Assembly: GCF_003675325.1 (NCBI RefSeq)
Contig: NZ_CP033073.1
Location: 8,021,192-8,085,191, forward strand
Reading direction: 5' to 3'
Origin: Streptomyces dangxiongensis
GTDB lineage: Bacteria > Actinomycetota > Actinomycetes > Streptomycetales > Streptomycetaceae
Length of the DNA: 64,000 nucleotides
Each line of letters opens with the position of its first letter. Position 1 is the stretch's first letter. The notes under the pieces were generated by a model, which had not been told where the DNA came from, searched no databases, and saw only the letters and a list, made by a program, of their open reading frames with translations. Shown one piece after another: positions 41,123 to 50,084 of the stretch. The position numbers and the translations under genes were made by a program.

Positions 41123-42266
41123 CCCGGACCTGTCCCGCCTCCTCGACGATGGCTACGACGTCGTCCTCCACGCCGGCCACATCATCGTCCGGCACATCCC
41201 CTATGCCACCGAGAACCGCACCGTCGACCACGGTTTCCTCGCCTACCCCATGACCGTCAGCGGAGACCACCTGGTCTCCGGCACTGATCACCGCATCTGG
41301 TTCGGCGGCTCCACTCCCTGCGATGAGCACGGCCGCCGTCTAACCCTCGTCAATCCGGAGACCCGGGTAATCGCCGAGGGCATGCAGGCGAACTTCATGC
41401 TCTCGGCCAAACCCGGTCCCGATGGCTACCCCGACGAGTACACGAAGATCACCGCGTACGCCAGGATCATCGCCGCCCAGGCGCAAGCCCTCGACTTCAC
41501 GGCCACTCCCACCCCCGGCGCGGCGTGGCAGGAGATCGTCGACGACAGTCCCTTCGCCTACCGTGACACCGCCACCTCCCGCGCCGGTATCGCGGCCGTC
41601 AACCGCCGCTTCCGAGGCCACCGCATTGTGATCGTCGGCCTCGGCGGCAGCGGAACCTACATCCTCGACCAGATCGCCAAGACCGAGGTCGACTCGATCC
41701 TCCTCATCGACGGCGACACCTTCGACAACCACAACGCCTTCCGCGCCCCCGGCGCCCCCACTCTCGACACCCTGCGCGAACGCCCCAACAAGGCCGCCCA
41801 CTTTGCCTTGGTCTACTCCAACATGCACCGAGGGGTATCCGCGTGTGCGCAGTACCTCGACGAGGACAACCTCGACCTCCTCGAAAGCGCGACATTCGTG
41901 TTCCTCGCCTCCGACGACGCCGCAAGCAAACCGGTGATCATCGACTGGCTCGAAGCCCACGAAGTACCGTTCATCGACGTCGGCATGGGCATCGAAGAGA
42001 TCGACGGCCGCCTGAGCGGACTCCTGCGCGTCACCACCAGCCTCCCGGGCCGCCGAGACACAGCCCGTCACCGCATCCCCCAGCCGGCGCCCGAAGGCGA
42101 CGCCTACGCACGCAACATCCAGACCGCCGACTTGAACGCACTCAACGCCGTCCTGGCCGTGATCCGCTGGAAACGCTCCATCGGCGTCTACGCCGACGCC
42201 ACCGACGAGAGCCACACCACGTACTCGCTGATCACCAACGAGATCACCAACGAGGACCTGCCGTGA
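41097..42266 (+). CDS. ThiF/E1-like adenylyltransferase with N-terminal E2-like (DUF6791-type) region
   Basis: The 389-aa protein has two parts. Residues 1 to about 140 resemble the DUF6791/E2-like N-terminus found on bacterial ThiF proteins and contain C75 in GSTPCDEHGRRLTL. Residues about 155-389 are a ThiF Rossmann domain with the ATP loop G181-L-G-G-S-G186, LLIDGDTFDNHNAFR (D205, D207) and FVFLASDDAASKPVIIDWLE. The only other cysteine is C250 (SACAQYL), so C75 or C250 would be the thioester candidate. It should activate the upstream Ubl. It overlaps the next gene by four bases (GTGA), giving translational coupling. Confidence 0.85.
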   Translation: MSTVLLARDPDLSRLLDDGYDVVLHAGHIIVRHIPYATENRTVDHGFLAYPMTVSGDHLVSGTDHRIWFGGSTPCDEHGRRLTLVNPETRVIAEGMQANFMLSAKPGPDGYPDEYTKITAYARIIAAQAQALDFTATPTPGAAWQEIVDDSPFAYRDTATSRAGIAAVNRRFRGHRIVIVGLGGSGTYILDQIAKTEVDSILLIDGDTFDNHNAFRAPGAPTLDTLRERPNKAAHFALVYSNMHRGVSACAQYLDEDNLDLLESATFVFLASDDAASKPVIIDWLEAHEVPFIDVGMGIEEIDGRLSGLLRVTTSLPGRRDTARHRIPQPAPEGDAYARNIQTADLNALNAVLAVIRWKRSIGVYADATDESHTTYSLITNEITNEDLP

Positions 42267-42664
42267 CCGCACAAGACACCCTGCGCCCGGTCTTCACCGA
42301 TACCTTCCCCGAAACGATGGACGCGGGAGTGCTGTACGTCTCGATCCCCTACCGCACCTGCAGCCACCTCTGCTGCTGCGGTTGCGGCCACGAAGTCATC
42401 ACACCACTCTCCCCGGCACAGTGGTCGATTACCTACGACGGCCAAAACGTGTCCCTCACCCCCTCGATCGGCAACTGGGCGCTGCCTTGCCGCTCGCACT
42501 ACTGGATTGATGACGGCCGCATCCGATGGAGCCGGCACTACTCGACAGCAGAAGTCGCCCAGAACAGGGATCGTGACCGCCATCTGTTGTCCCAATACAC
42601 CGAAGAGCACAGGCCAAGGCCGCTGACCAGTCTGCGTCGCCACCTGCGGTCGTGGCTCCGGTAG
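42263..42664 (+). CDS. DUF6527-like cysteine-rich protein of the Ubl operon
   Basis: The 133-aa protein contains CSHLCCCGCGHEVITPLSP and, later, SIGNWALPCRSHYWIDDGRI. These cysteines and histidine suggest a zinc-binding fold, as in DUF6527 proteins that accompany ThiF and multiubiquitin genes. The GTG start overlaps the ThiF stop, with gagga 6 bases upstream. It could be the ligase-like or target-recognition component; this is inference, as no catalytic activity is established for the family to my knowledge. Confidence 0.75.
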   Translation: MTAQDTLRPVFTDTFPETMDAGVLYVSIPYRTCSHLCCCGCGHEVITPLSPAQWSITYDGQNVSLTPSIGNWALPCRSHYWIDDGRIRWSRHYSTAEVAQNRDRDRHLLSQYTEEHRPRPLTSLRRHLRSWLR

Positions 42665-42769
42665 GCCGATGAGCGCGGGGACTCGGCCCGCGTACGCACC
42701 CCTGGACCCTAAGCCAGGGAGCATCAACGCCTGCGCGACCCGCACCGGGATGACGTCAGCACGACGATC

Positions 42770-43190
42770 GGCATGAATTTCGGCAACTACACCCTCGGAC
42801 CCCTGTTTTCGGGCCGCGACAACTACGACGACCTCCCACCCCGGCCACCGGGAAGCCACTGCTGTCGTCCTCGGCGTGGTGTACGCACTGGGCTGGCGCC
42901 CCGACCCGTTCGATGAGGTGGAACGCCGCATCACCTCAGCAGCTTCCCGGCGGGGTCGCACCTCCGGCGGCCGGATCGACTGCTACGGCAAGAAGTGCGG
43001 CTGGATCGGCTTCCACACCATGGCGGGCATGCTCGCCGACCGCGGCCAGCCACCCGAGGACCTCGAAATAGACATCGACCCGATCTTCCCCCAGTCCCCG
43101 GTCTCGGATCCGGTCGCGCTCGGCACCTGGACGCCGCGGGCACCAGTCGACGACATCGAGTGGCTGCGCCAGGGAATGGCTACCCCGCAT
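42770..43190 (+). pseudogene. C-terminal remnant of a large NTPase-type protein (NACHT/AVAST-like)
   Basis: Two frames read MNFGNYTLGPLFSGRDNYDD and then ATAVVLGVVYALGWRPDPFD, VERRITSAASR and CYGKKCGWIGFHTMAGMLAD. They end with LEIDIDPIFPQSP. From memory, the block R-x-GKKYQWIA-x-HE-x-LAD followed by D-x-DP-x-FP-P is found near the C-terminus of very large P-loop ATPases of bacterial defence loci. The N-terminal bulk, including any ATPase, is absent, and a frameshift at about 42850 splits the remnant. Confidence 0.4.
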
Positions 43191-43379
43191 CACGAGCAGA
43201 CACCGAGAGCTGTCCGGTCGCCGAGCGATCAAGAGGTCAGCGGACACCGCGCGAAGCAGCATCCAATGCGGCGGAACCTGTGCGCTCCATCGCGCCGTCA
43301 CCATCCGCAGCGAGGAAAACCCGGCCCTGCCGAATGCTCGTCAGGACCGGGCTGCTGCAAAGCGTGCTCTATGCCTGCG

Positions 43380-43490
43380 TCAGTGCCGGGCGAGGTTCAG
43401 TGCGAAACTGACGACTGCCCGCGCAGCGCCCGACAGCACCGCGGCCGTCAGGGTCAACCACGCCGGACATTGCTTCTTGAACAACTGCAT
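43380..43490 (-). CDS. Possible 36-aa hydrophobic small protein
   Basis: The frame MQLFKKQCPAWLTLTAAVLS continues GAARAVVSFALNLARH-stop and encodes one short amphipathic or transmembrane helix with a basic N-terminus. A weak gggag precedes the ATG. It could be a small membrane protein or chance; no family is known to me. Confidence 0.3.
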   Translation of the reverse strand: MQLFKKQCPAWLTLTAAVLSGAARAVVSFALNLARH

Positions 43491-43668
43491 CGCGACTCCC
43501 GAGGGAAGTAGAAAGGAAACATCCACCCCTCAGGCGAGACCCGCCGACCCGCCGGCCTGACGGCCAAGGCGACGGTGCCCGCCCGACGGCAGACCGAACG
43601 GGACCACCGGATGCTGCCCAGGTAGCTGGAGTGTCTGACCGATCCAGGCCCGGGCTGCCTGCCCGGCA

Positions 43669-44352
43669 TCAGGCCGGAACGGCGTCCACTTGTTCGATCA
43701 TCGTTTTGAAGCTGCGCAGCACCGACACGTACTGCGAGGTGGGAAGCCGTCGCAATTCCTCATTGCACATGCCCATCACGTAGCCATCGGACGGCTCGTG
43801 CTCGGACTTGCGCGGCTGCGGAAGCGTAGAGGCTGGCGGCACCTGGCCGGGGCTCGTTGCATAGACCCTGCCGTGCCGGTCGGGATGGATGATCAGCCCC
43901 TCGATCAGCCACTCCACGACATACAGGCCACGGCGGGGGTGGCCGGGCAGGCCCAACTGAAGATGCTGGGCCAGCGCCTCGGCCTCCACGGGTCCCTGTG
44001 CCAGAGCAGTCCGGGCGGCATCGGTGGCCCAGTGGCCCTCAAACAGGTGGTGAAGCATCACCCGGGCACGCGTCTCGTCAGCGGGCCACACCTCGGCCAG
44101 CGCAACGCCTTCCTCGGTAGCGGCGTAGCGGCCGCGAGCGCCGGTAACGATGCCCAAGGTGTCGAAGAAGCGCAGGCTCTCGGTGACTGTGTCGCCGCTC
44201 AGACCGACCTCCTTGGCGACGTGCGTGCTCTTGATCACGAGACGCTCCGGGCCACTGAGCCGAACGGCACCAAGGAACACTTCGCGCTGATGGCGCAAGC
44301 TGGCCCGGCCGGTCGGCAACACGCGTCCATCGATGCCTGTGACGGTCGTCAT
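43669..44352 (-). CDS. Winged-helix DNA-binding protein of unknown function
   Basis: The 227-aa protein starts at ATG 44352 (MTTVTGIDGRVLPTGRASLR) after a G-rich ribosome binding site. The long upstream extension of the frame is not credible. Residues about 20-90 form a winged helix (HVAKEVGLSGDTVTESLRFF, GIVTGARGRYAATEEGVALA). A second, similar helical segment follows at about 115-160 (EAEALAQHLQLGLPGHPRRG), with the C-terminal PTSQYVSVLRSFKTMIEQVD. It may be a regulator of the surrounding accessory genes; an imperfect 30-bp palindrome lies 110 bases upstream. Confidence 0.7.
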   Translation of the reverse strand: MTTVTGIDGRVLPTGRASLRHQREVFLGAVRLSGPERLVIKSTHVAKEVGLSGDTVTESLRFFDTLGIVTGARGRYAATEEGVALAEVWPADETRARVMLHHLFEGHWATDAARTALAQGPVEAEALAQHLQLGLPGHPRRGLYVVEWLIEGLIIHPDRHGRVYATSPGQVPPASTLPQPRKSEHEPSDGYVMGMCNEELRRLPTSQYVSVLRSFKTMIEQVDAVPA

Positions 44353-44461
44353 CAACGAGCCCCCCTCGCACAGGCCGACGCTGGAAGCGATAGGGCGCCA
44401 GCAGAATATACGAACATGTGTACCGCTTTTCGAAATGGGTGGGTGACCCATCCGCGCGGTC

Positions 44462-44491
44462 CGCGCGTGCTCGCTATAGTGAGTACGCGCG
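44462..44491. promoter_or_regulatory. 30-bp imperfect palindrome upstream of the winged-helix gene
   Basis: CGCGCGTGCTCGCT and AGTGAGTACGCGCG (12 of 14 positions symmetrical) flank a central AT, and TATAGT lies within. It is 110 bases upstream of the winged-helix gene on the minus strand. A nearby TGGGTGACCCA palindrome (about 44446) may be a second site. A repressor operator with an embedded -10 element is likely. Confidence 0.45.
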
Positions 44492-44596
44492 GAGCCGATC
44501 GGTGGGTTGTTTGGTGACTTCAGCTGATTTGTGCGCGCATCACAGCACCGTCGGGGCCAACCGGCGGTGCTTTGCGCTGCTCGAGAACCGTCCGGG

Positions 44597-45079
44597 TCAG
44601 GCACTCCCCTCGTGTGACTTAGCGGTTGGGGAAAGGCTGTATACGCCCTGCCGTGGCCGCACCACATCGCCCATTTTCACCAGCCGGCTCAACTCGGGGC
44701 TGACGTTGGAGGAGTTGGTCGAGGGGCGTGACTGGCGGACGTGCTCGATGATCTCACCCGTTGTCGCTTCCCCGCGCGGCCGCAGGAATTCCCGGATCAG
44801 ATCGACCACAGGCATCGGTGGAGTGGAGGCGTTCGCGTCAGCCGTGGTCGACGGGAACAGCACATCCTGCGATGCCAGGGGTGAGCCCACCACCTTGCTC
44901 AAACGGCTCTCCACGCTCTGGAGAACTTCTCGCGAGGCCTCCGCCCGCAGCTGAGCGTCCTCGAGCGACTCCTGCGCTTCCTGGACCCGCTTCGCTGCGG
45001 CCCGCACTGCCTCTTCGTCCTCAGCCACCAAGCTCCGCAAATGTCTGGCGCTGTTGAGCAGGAAGCTTTGATGAGCCAC
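44597..45079 (-). CDS. Coiled-coil protein with C-terminal winged helix
   Basis: The 160-aa protein starts at GTG 45079 (VAHQSFLLNSARHLRSLVAE), with ggaagggggaagg directly upstream. Residues about 15-65 form a coiled coil (EEAVRAAAKRVQEAQESLED). After a linker, residues about 92-155 form a small winged helix (DLIREFLRPRGEATTGEIIE, VSPELSRLVKMGDVVRPRQG). This matches HTH modules found at the ends of restriction or regulatory proteins. Function unknown; the gene is upstream of the other winged-helix gene on the same strand. Confidence 0.65.
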   Translation of the reverse strand: MAHQSFLLNSARHLRSLVAEDEEAVRAAAKRVQEAQESLEDAQLRAEASREVLQSVESRLSKVVGSPLASQDVLFPSTTADANASTPPMPVVDLIREFLRPRGEATTGEIIEHVRQSRPSTNSSNVSPELSRLVKMGDVVRPRQGVYSLSPTAKSHEGSA

Positions 45080-46068
45080 CCTTCCCCCTTCCTCAACCTG
45101 TGCCGTGACCTTAGCGCTACGCGGACGCGAGCAGAGACCGCAGTGAGAGAGAAGCCGCGAACTCTGCCCGCCGATGTGGGTTAAGAACGCCGCAGGTACC
45201 GCTGTTACGGCCTTACTTCCACGCATTCCGCCGCGGCAACATCGGTGGCACATCGATAGAGTGATAAGCCGGTTCTCGGTTGACAGAAGCGGCCTCCGGC
45301 TAACCCACACCTCACGCCGGTACCCCGGCGTCGTGTCCAGATGTGGCAGGGCCGCGTCATCTGGCGAAGCCCCGCGGGACCACCTACTGGGCTTGCACAG
45401 TTGCAGTGGTGCCGCCTCTCCGGCTGGGGCCCCGCACCGTCGGCAGTGGGGTGCCCACACAGTTGCCCAGGGCGGAGCCGTAAGGGACACGACAGATCTT
45501 CGTGAACCTTCCTCCCATTTTGCTGCCGGGCGCGCACGACGGTGGGCGCCGTCGCAACCGACGTTTCTGGAGGCAGGGCTTGGTACGGTCAGCGACAGGC
45601 CCACCCCACATGCTTGCTCTCCCTGCCGACGCGTACAGCGCGATAGTCGCCTCGGCAGCGGCCATAGCTGCATGGGCCATTGCCATCCGAGACGCCAAGC
45701 GGGCTCGCGAGGAGAGCATGACGCACAGGTCGCCCAAGCGCGGCTCATCACCGGCCGGTTGAGCGGAAAGACCATGCCGTGATCCGCAATGACAGCCTGC
45801 ATTGCATCCCGCCAGGCCTGGCTGGGACGCCCTCGCCGCACCACTGTGTGACGCTGCCGCTCGGGGCGTTGTTCCGGAGAAGACTTCAGCGGATGATTGA
45901 GGCCCCTCGCCTACCGAACCGCGCAGCGGAAGCAGTGGTAACTGCCCCTCCCACTCCGACATGTCGGCCCGCGCCCGATGTCCGGAGTGCAATGAACATC
46001 CTCAGCTACCGTCGGCCGAGGCTCGACGCCGGACCCATTGTCAGTGGCGACGGCTAGCCTCCACCCTC
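45080..46068. other. Mostly non-coding stretch with one small broken gene
   Basis: At 45610-45780 the plus strand reads LPADAYSAIVASAAAIAAWA then IAIRDAKRAREESM, and in a shifted frame AQVAQARLITGRLSGKTMP. This is a small membrane-anchored protein broken by a frameshift. Otherwise no supported gene is seen between 45080 and the next start at 46069. Confidence 0.4.
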
Positions 46069-47421
46069 ATGAGTCTTGCGCGCCGACCGGCTAGCGAACT
46101 TCCCGGCGACCCGGCCCAGTTGCGGCTCGTCTACAGCCACGGGCACCCCGCCGTGCCTTACGAGGATGAGGACACCCTCGAGCACTGGGGTGTCTCCATC
46201 CGCGCCTACCACGATGAGGAGGAGGAATGCGCTGGCGGTTGCACCGAAGCCTGTCAGCAGCTTATCGACGACGGCAGCGAGGTCGGCTGGCTGCGTCTGT
46301 GGCGGCTGCGTGACTACACCGGTGTGGACCGCTGGATGGTCGCGGACGCCCAGTCGGGAGACCTGGAGAGCATCGCCTCCGCCATCCTTCACGACGGCGA
46401 GTATTCCGATGCCTTCCAGGAGACCATCGACTGTCCGGTGGGGGATCTGCTCATCGTGGACCGGGTGTTCCTGACCCGTCCCTGGCGCGGCTTCGGCCTG
46501 GGCCCGGTGTTCGCCGCCGAGGCCATCCGCCGCCTGTCCGGTGGCTGCTGCGCGGTCGCGGCTGAGCCCGGCATGGCCGAATGGCCCGAAAACCGGGACG
46601 AGGTGAGTGACGCCTACCGTGCTACCGCGAAGGCCAAAATCGCCGCCCTGTGGGAGTCGATCGGCTTCCACGCCTTCCACGGCGGGGTGCAGCTGCTCGA
46701 CACCAGCCTGCAGGAGCCCATCGACCTGCACCGTGCGCGCCGCCAGGACTTGGAGGACCTCTCCGCTGCCTACCGGGCCCACCTCGAGGATCGGCCCGCT
46801 CTCCCTGAGCCAGCCGTGACCCCGCCCGCCCCGCTGGCCGCTTCCGTGCCGGCCGCTCCCCGTCAGCCGCCCCCGCTCGCCCCGGAGGCAGAGGCGGAGC
46901 CCAGCGACGGACTGGCTGCCGCCGCGAGCCTGTCCGACCTTCGGCGGGAGTGCGAGTCCTCCGGCTGGAGCCACAGTGACCGCGCCACCGCCCTGGCCGT
47001 CGCTGCACAGGCCACCCACGACACCGACCTGCGCCAACTGGCCGCCCGCATCGCGCACATGCACTTCGGCCTGCGCAACGCCTGGACCGACGCCCTCACC
47101 TTCCCCGGTCGCCGCTTCAATGTGCATCTCTTCCGGGAAAACCCCGCCGCCCTCGGGCCGCTGGCCGACCTGTGGATCTACGGCAGCAACCTCAACGGCC
47201 GTTACCGGGGGCGCTCCCATGCTGTGGGCGGGGACTGCCAGCACGCCCACCCCCTCACCCCGGACACCGAACGAATGACCCTGGCCGAACTCCTCGACCT
47301 GACGACTTTCTGCGAATGGAACGGCCCCAGCTGCTCCTTCTGCCACGGATGGTCCGGCCAACGCCTGACGCCCGACCAGTACACCCACTACCTCACCGTC
47401 CGTGCCGGCCTCTCGCGTTAA
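46069..47421 (+). CDS. GNAT-like acetyltransferase domain fused to an uncharacterised C-terminal domain
   Basis: The 450-aa protein starts at ATG 46069 (MSLARRPASELPG); the upstream extension lacks support. Residues about 60-230 contain GWLRLWRLRDYTGVDRWMVA and the acetyl-CoA loop region RPWRGFGLGPVFAAEAIRRL, which resembles GNAT folds. A Pro/Ala-rich linker (about 265-310) leads to a C-terminal domain with LADLWIYGSNLNGRYRGRSH and a late CEWNGPSCSFCHGWSGQRL cluster that may bind zinc. The combination was not recognised as a named family. It sits among other GNAT and nuclease-like orphans. Confidence 0.7.
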   Translation: MSLARRPASELPGDPAQLRLVYSHGHPAVPYEDEDTLEHWGVSIRAYHDEEEECAGGCTEACQQLIDDGSEVGWLRLWRLRDYTGVDRWMVADAQSGDLESIASAILHDGEYSDAFQETIDCPVGDLLIVDRVFLTRPWRGFGLGPVFAAEAIRRLSGGCCAVAAEPGMAEWPENRDEVSDAYRATAKAKIAALWESIGFHAFHGGVQLLDTSLQEPIDLHRARRQDLEDLSAAYRAHLEDRPALPEPAVTPPAPLAASVPAAPRQPPPLAPEAEAEPSDGLAAAASLSDLRRECESSGWSHSDRATALAVAAQATHDTDLRQLAARIAHMHFGLRNAWTDALTFPGRRFNVHLFRENPAALGPLADLWIYGSNLNGRYRGRSHAVGGDCQHAHPLTPDTERMTLAELLDLTTFCEWNGPSCSFCHGWSGQRLTPDQYTHYLTVRAGLSR

Positions 47422-47638
47422 TCGTGATGCTCACGGAACCGGCCACGGGTTCTGGTCCCGCGCTGCTCCCGAACCGGCGGGTCAGTGCCCACCTGCTGCC
47501 CGCAGACAGTCGAAACAGATGCAGTCGGCGAGGGCACTGCCCGAAGTGGCGCCCTCTTCTGACGGGCGCAACGCCCCGGCGGGCCAAGCGGATGCCACCG
47601 GCAGCACCGGAGCCCTACGCCAGACAGGAACCCGCACC

Positions 47639-48256
47639 GTGAATATCACCGTCTTCACCACCGACCTCCACATCGCCGGCCACGACTTACCCGGTATCTC
47701 CGTTACCCTGACGTCGTCCCGGCGTCCGCCCCGTCCTCCCTTCCGGCGCCTAGATATCGACATCGCCACTGTCATCGAACTGCTCGCGCTGGTCGAGGGC
47801 GGCGCTGCCAGTGCCGGCGCGGTGCGCGACATGCTCGAAGCCGTCGTGGACGAGGTTGAGGAGGCCGACGAAGAAGACCGGCGCGAGGACGAGGCGCTGC
47901 GCCAGCTCAGATCTACGCCGGTCCCTAAGGCCCCGGCCAGGACACCTCAGTACGACACCCGGTCCGTGTACGTCGTCTCATCTGAGGCCGAAGCGAAGAT
48001 AGTCAAGATCGGTGTGTCCAAGAACGTGCCCGGACGTCTGAGATCGCTGCAGTCCGGATCCGGATCTCCGCTAGCGGTGCGGTGGACCTCAACCGGAGGC
48101 GGCCTCCTGGAGAGCCGCCTGCACGACCGCTTCGCAACCAGAGCGCTGGGGGGTGAGTGGTTCGACTTCACAGACGTCGCAGACCCCGTCGCAATGATTG
48201 CGAAAGCCGCGCGAGGCCTGCTGAAGAACGCCACAATCGTCGAGTTTCCGACGTGA
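47639..48256 (+). CDS. GIY-YIG-like (T5orf172/Mug113 type) domain protein
   Basis: The 205-aa protein, taken from GTG 47639 with an alternative start upstream at 47402, has a C-terminal T5orf172-like domain. It reads SVYVVSSEAEAKIVKIGVSK, GRLRSLQSGSGSPLAVRW, and LLESRLHDRFATRALGGEWF. This is the GIY-YIG fold variant with its conserved Arg and Glu. The N-terminal 120 residues are beta-rich and then acidic (EAVVDEVEEADEEDRREDEA). Such domains are common in phage and mobile-element proteins; nuclease activity is inferred only. Confidence 0.75.
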   Translation: MNITVFTTDLHIAGHDLPGISVTLTSSRRPPRPPFRRLDIDIATVIELLALVEGGAASAGAVRDMLEAVVDEVEEADEEDRREDEALRQLRSTPVPKAPARTPQYDTRSVYVVSSEAEAKIVKIGVSKNVPGRLRSLQSGSGSPLAVRWTSTGGGLLESRLHDRFATRALGGEWFDFTDVADPVAMIAKAARGLLKNATIVEFPT

Positions 48257-48590
48257 ATGAAGGCAGGAAACTGCCATCAAGTCCGGCCTGTTCGGCCGCG
48301 GGAGCACCCACCGCGCGGGTACCCTCAGCCATCGGCGCCGCACCTCGCGACCGCATCCCCCGATGCGTCCCCCGTGAGGCCTGTAGCGGCAGGCTGCTGG
48401 ACGCCTGTGCGGGGCGCGGCGAACCCGCTCGGCATCAGATGTTCACCGTGCTCTGGCCGGGAAGCGGCTGAGGATCGAGGCTGCTCCAGTCGACCTCCCC
48501 GTGTAACGAGCGGGAAACTGCTGCGGCTGAAGCTTTGGAGGCAGGCGTATCGCGGCCTTGGTGAGGGTGCCCTGGCAAGATACTGATCGC
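48257..48590. other. Intergenic region, nothing recognised
   Basis: No gene-like frame and no strong repeat is seen between the GIY-YIG-like gene and the GNAT gene. Confidence 0.4.
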
Positions 48591-49115
48591 ATGGTCAACT
48601 ACTCGACGCACGCGGCTACTTCCGCCGACGCTCCTGGCATTGTCCGGCTCTTGGCTCAGATCCCCACTTGGCAGGAAAGCAATGTCTCCCGGTGGAGAGA
48701 AGACCTGGAGCAGTACGAGCAATACGGACTGCGCGCCCGGCGAGGGGGGTGGTTGATCGAATCCGGTGGTGCTGCCATCACCGTGCTCACCGTCGAGTGG
48801 AAGAGTCCGCGGACGATCGCTGGTCGGATCTGGCCGGTGTATCTGGAGTACTTGGTCACCGACGAAAAGCATCGCAGCAGTGGTCACGGCTCGCGGCTCG
48901 TGCGGTACGCGGTCCAGGAGTTGGCCCGTCGCGATTGCCGGGGCGTCTACCTGAAGGTCTTCAAAGGGGACGACGGATGGAGCGGCGCTCTGAGGTTCTG
49001 GGAGGGCCACGGTTGGACAGCACACTCCCGCCTCGCCACCGACACACATGTCCTCATGACCAAGGAAATCGTTCCCGCCCATCCCGCTTCAGGGTCCTCC
49101 GCCATAGGCCGGTAG
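48591..49115 (+). CDS. GNAT-family N-acetyltransferase
   Basis: The 174-aa protein starts at ATG 48591 (MVNYSTHAATSADAPGIVRL). The central strand VYLEYLVTDEKHRSSGHGSR has the pyrophosphate-binding R-x2-G-x-G/S loop, followed by LVRYAVQELARRDCRGVYLK and the late RFWEGHGW strand of GNATs. It resembles single-domain acetyltransferases acting on small molecules or toxins. The partner is unknown. Confidence 0.88.
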   Translation: MVNYSTHAATSADAPGIVRLLAQIPTWQESNVSRWREDLEQYEQYGLRARRGGWLIESGGAAITVLTVEWKSPRTIAGRIWPVYLEYLVTDEKHRSSGHGSRLVRYAVQELARRDCRGVYLKVFKGDDGWSGALRFWEGHGWTAHSRLATDTHVLMTKEIVPAHPASGSSAIGR

Positions 49116-49259
49116 GCGAGTCGGCGCATACGGTGGTCACAGGCTAGTGAAGGCGTCCTGGAGCAGGGGAGACGCAGTGCCCCCGCGACAGTTCCCCCGC
49201 AACAGGCTGGGGCAAAGGCTCTTTGACCTGAGCGCTCACTGCACGGTCACCGCCCATGA

Positions 49260-49430
49260 CTCGATACACGCCCTAGCCGTCCCTCCTACGCAGGCGGTAG
49301 CGATCAGCCGCCCAAGCGCAGCGGCTCCTGCCCGTGCGGCGGCGGCCGCAAGTACAAGCGCTGCGTACACCGGTGGGAGCCGTCCGAGCAGCCCGCTACC
49401 ACCAGATGCCGAGCAGTAAAGGGCCGTCTG
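49260..49430 (+). pseudogene. SEC-C zinc motif remnant
   Basis: In one frame the plus strand reads DQPPKRSGSCPCGGGRKYKR then CVHRWEPSEQP. This is a perfect SEC-C zinc-binding motif (C-x-C-x8-C). The frame has a stop just upstream (49257-49259) and no start, so only the C-terminal end of a SEC-C protein remains. Confidence 0.5.
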
Positions 49431-49481
49431 AACGGGCAGCAGGCGCCTCCTGGTCCGGCTGTGGAGCAGTAGTCCAGAACG

Positions 49482-50084
49482 CTAGTGGTTGGCGGACGGC
49501 AGCAGGACGGTGGCGCCGTGGTCGGCCAGGGCCTGGCGAGCCTCTGTGATCATGCAGTCCAGCCTTGGCTTCAGCTCAGCCAACTCCGGGGGAGGGGGCA
49601 CCTCCTCGCCTGCCATGCCGAACTCAGCTGCCATGTCGCTCTCCTCGATCGAAATGACACGAGCGTGCATGGTGGCGAGCAACTCCATGACACCTTCGGC
49701 CGCTGCGACGACCGCTTCGGGGCCCTCCAGCGAGACCTGGGCGCGCACGTGCTCCAGCCGCCGGCTGAACTCCTCATCCTCTAGCACCAGCAGCAACCGA
49801 CCATAGCCGTCTGGATGGCCGCCGCTCCACGCCTCATACGACTTGGTGCGCAGCTCATGCACCGCGGCGATGAAGTCGCCGTAGACTCGCCGCCGTGGTT
49901 CCATCACCTGCAACAGATGGGCCGACTGCAGTTGGCCCGCTAGAAGTATGTGCTGGGACTGGGTCTGCTCGCGTTGGGCCTGACGGCTCCAACTCGCGCT
50001 CAACAACGCCGGCACACCTGCCAACACCCCACCTGCCACGGCGCCCACCACACCGGCCCACTGCTCATTCATGCCGGCCATCAT
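49482..50084 (-). CDS. Membrane-anchored helical protein of unknown function
   Basis: The 200-aa protein has one N-terminal transmembrane helix (about 9-30, AGVVGAVAGGVLAGVPALLS) followed by a long helical domain (QHILLAGQLQSAHLLQVMEP, RRRVYGDFIAAVHELRTKSY). This is an arrangement common in actinobacterial accessory proteins that look like anchored sensors. The start is one of three nearby Met codons. No family was recognised. Confidence 0.65.
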   Translation of the reverse strand: MMAGMNEQWAGVVGAVAGGVLAGVPALLSASWSRQAQREQTQSQHILLAGQLQSAHLLQVMEPRRRVYGDFIAAVHELRTKSYEAWSGGHPDGYGRLLLVLEDEEFSRRLEHVRAQVSLEGPEAVVAAAEGVMELLATMHARVISIEESDMAAEFGMAGEEVPPPPELAELKPRLDCMITEARQALADHGATVLLPSANH

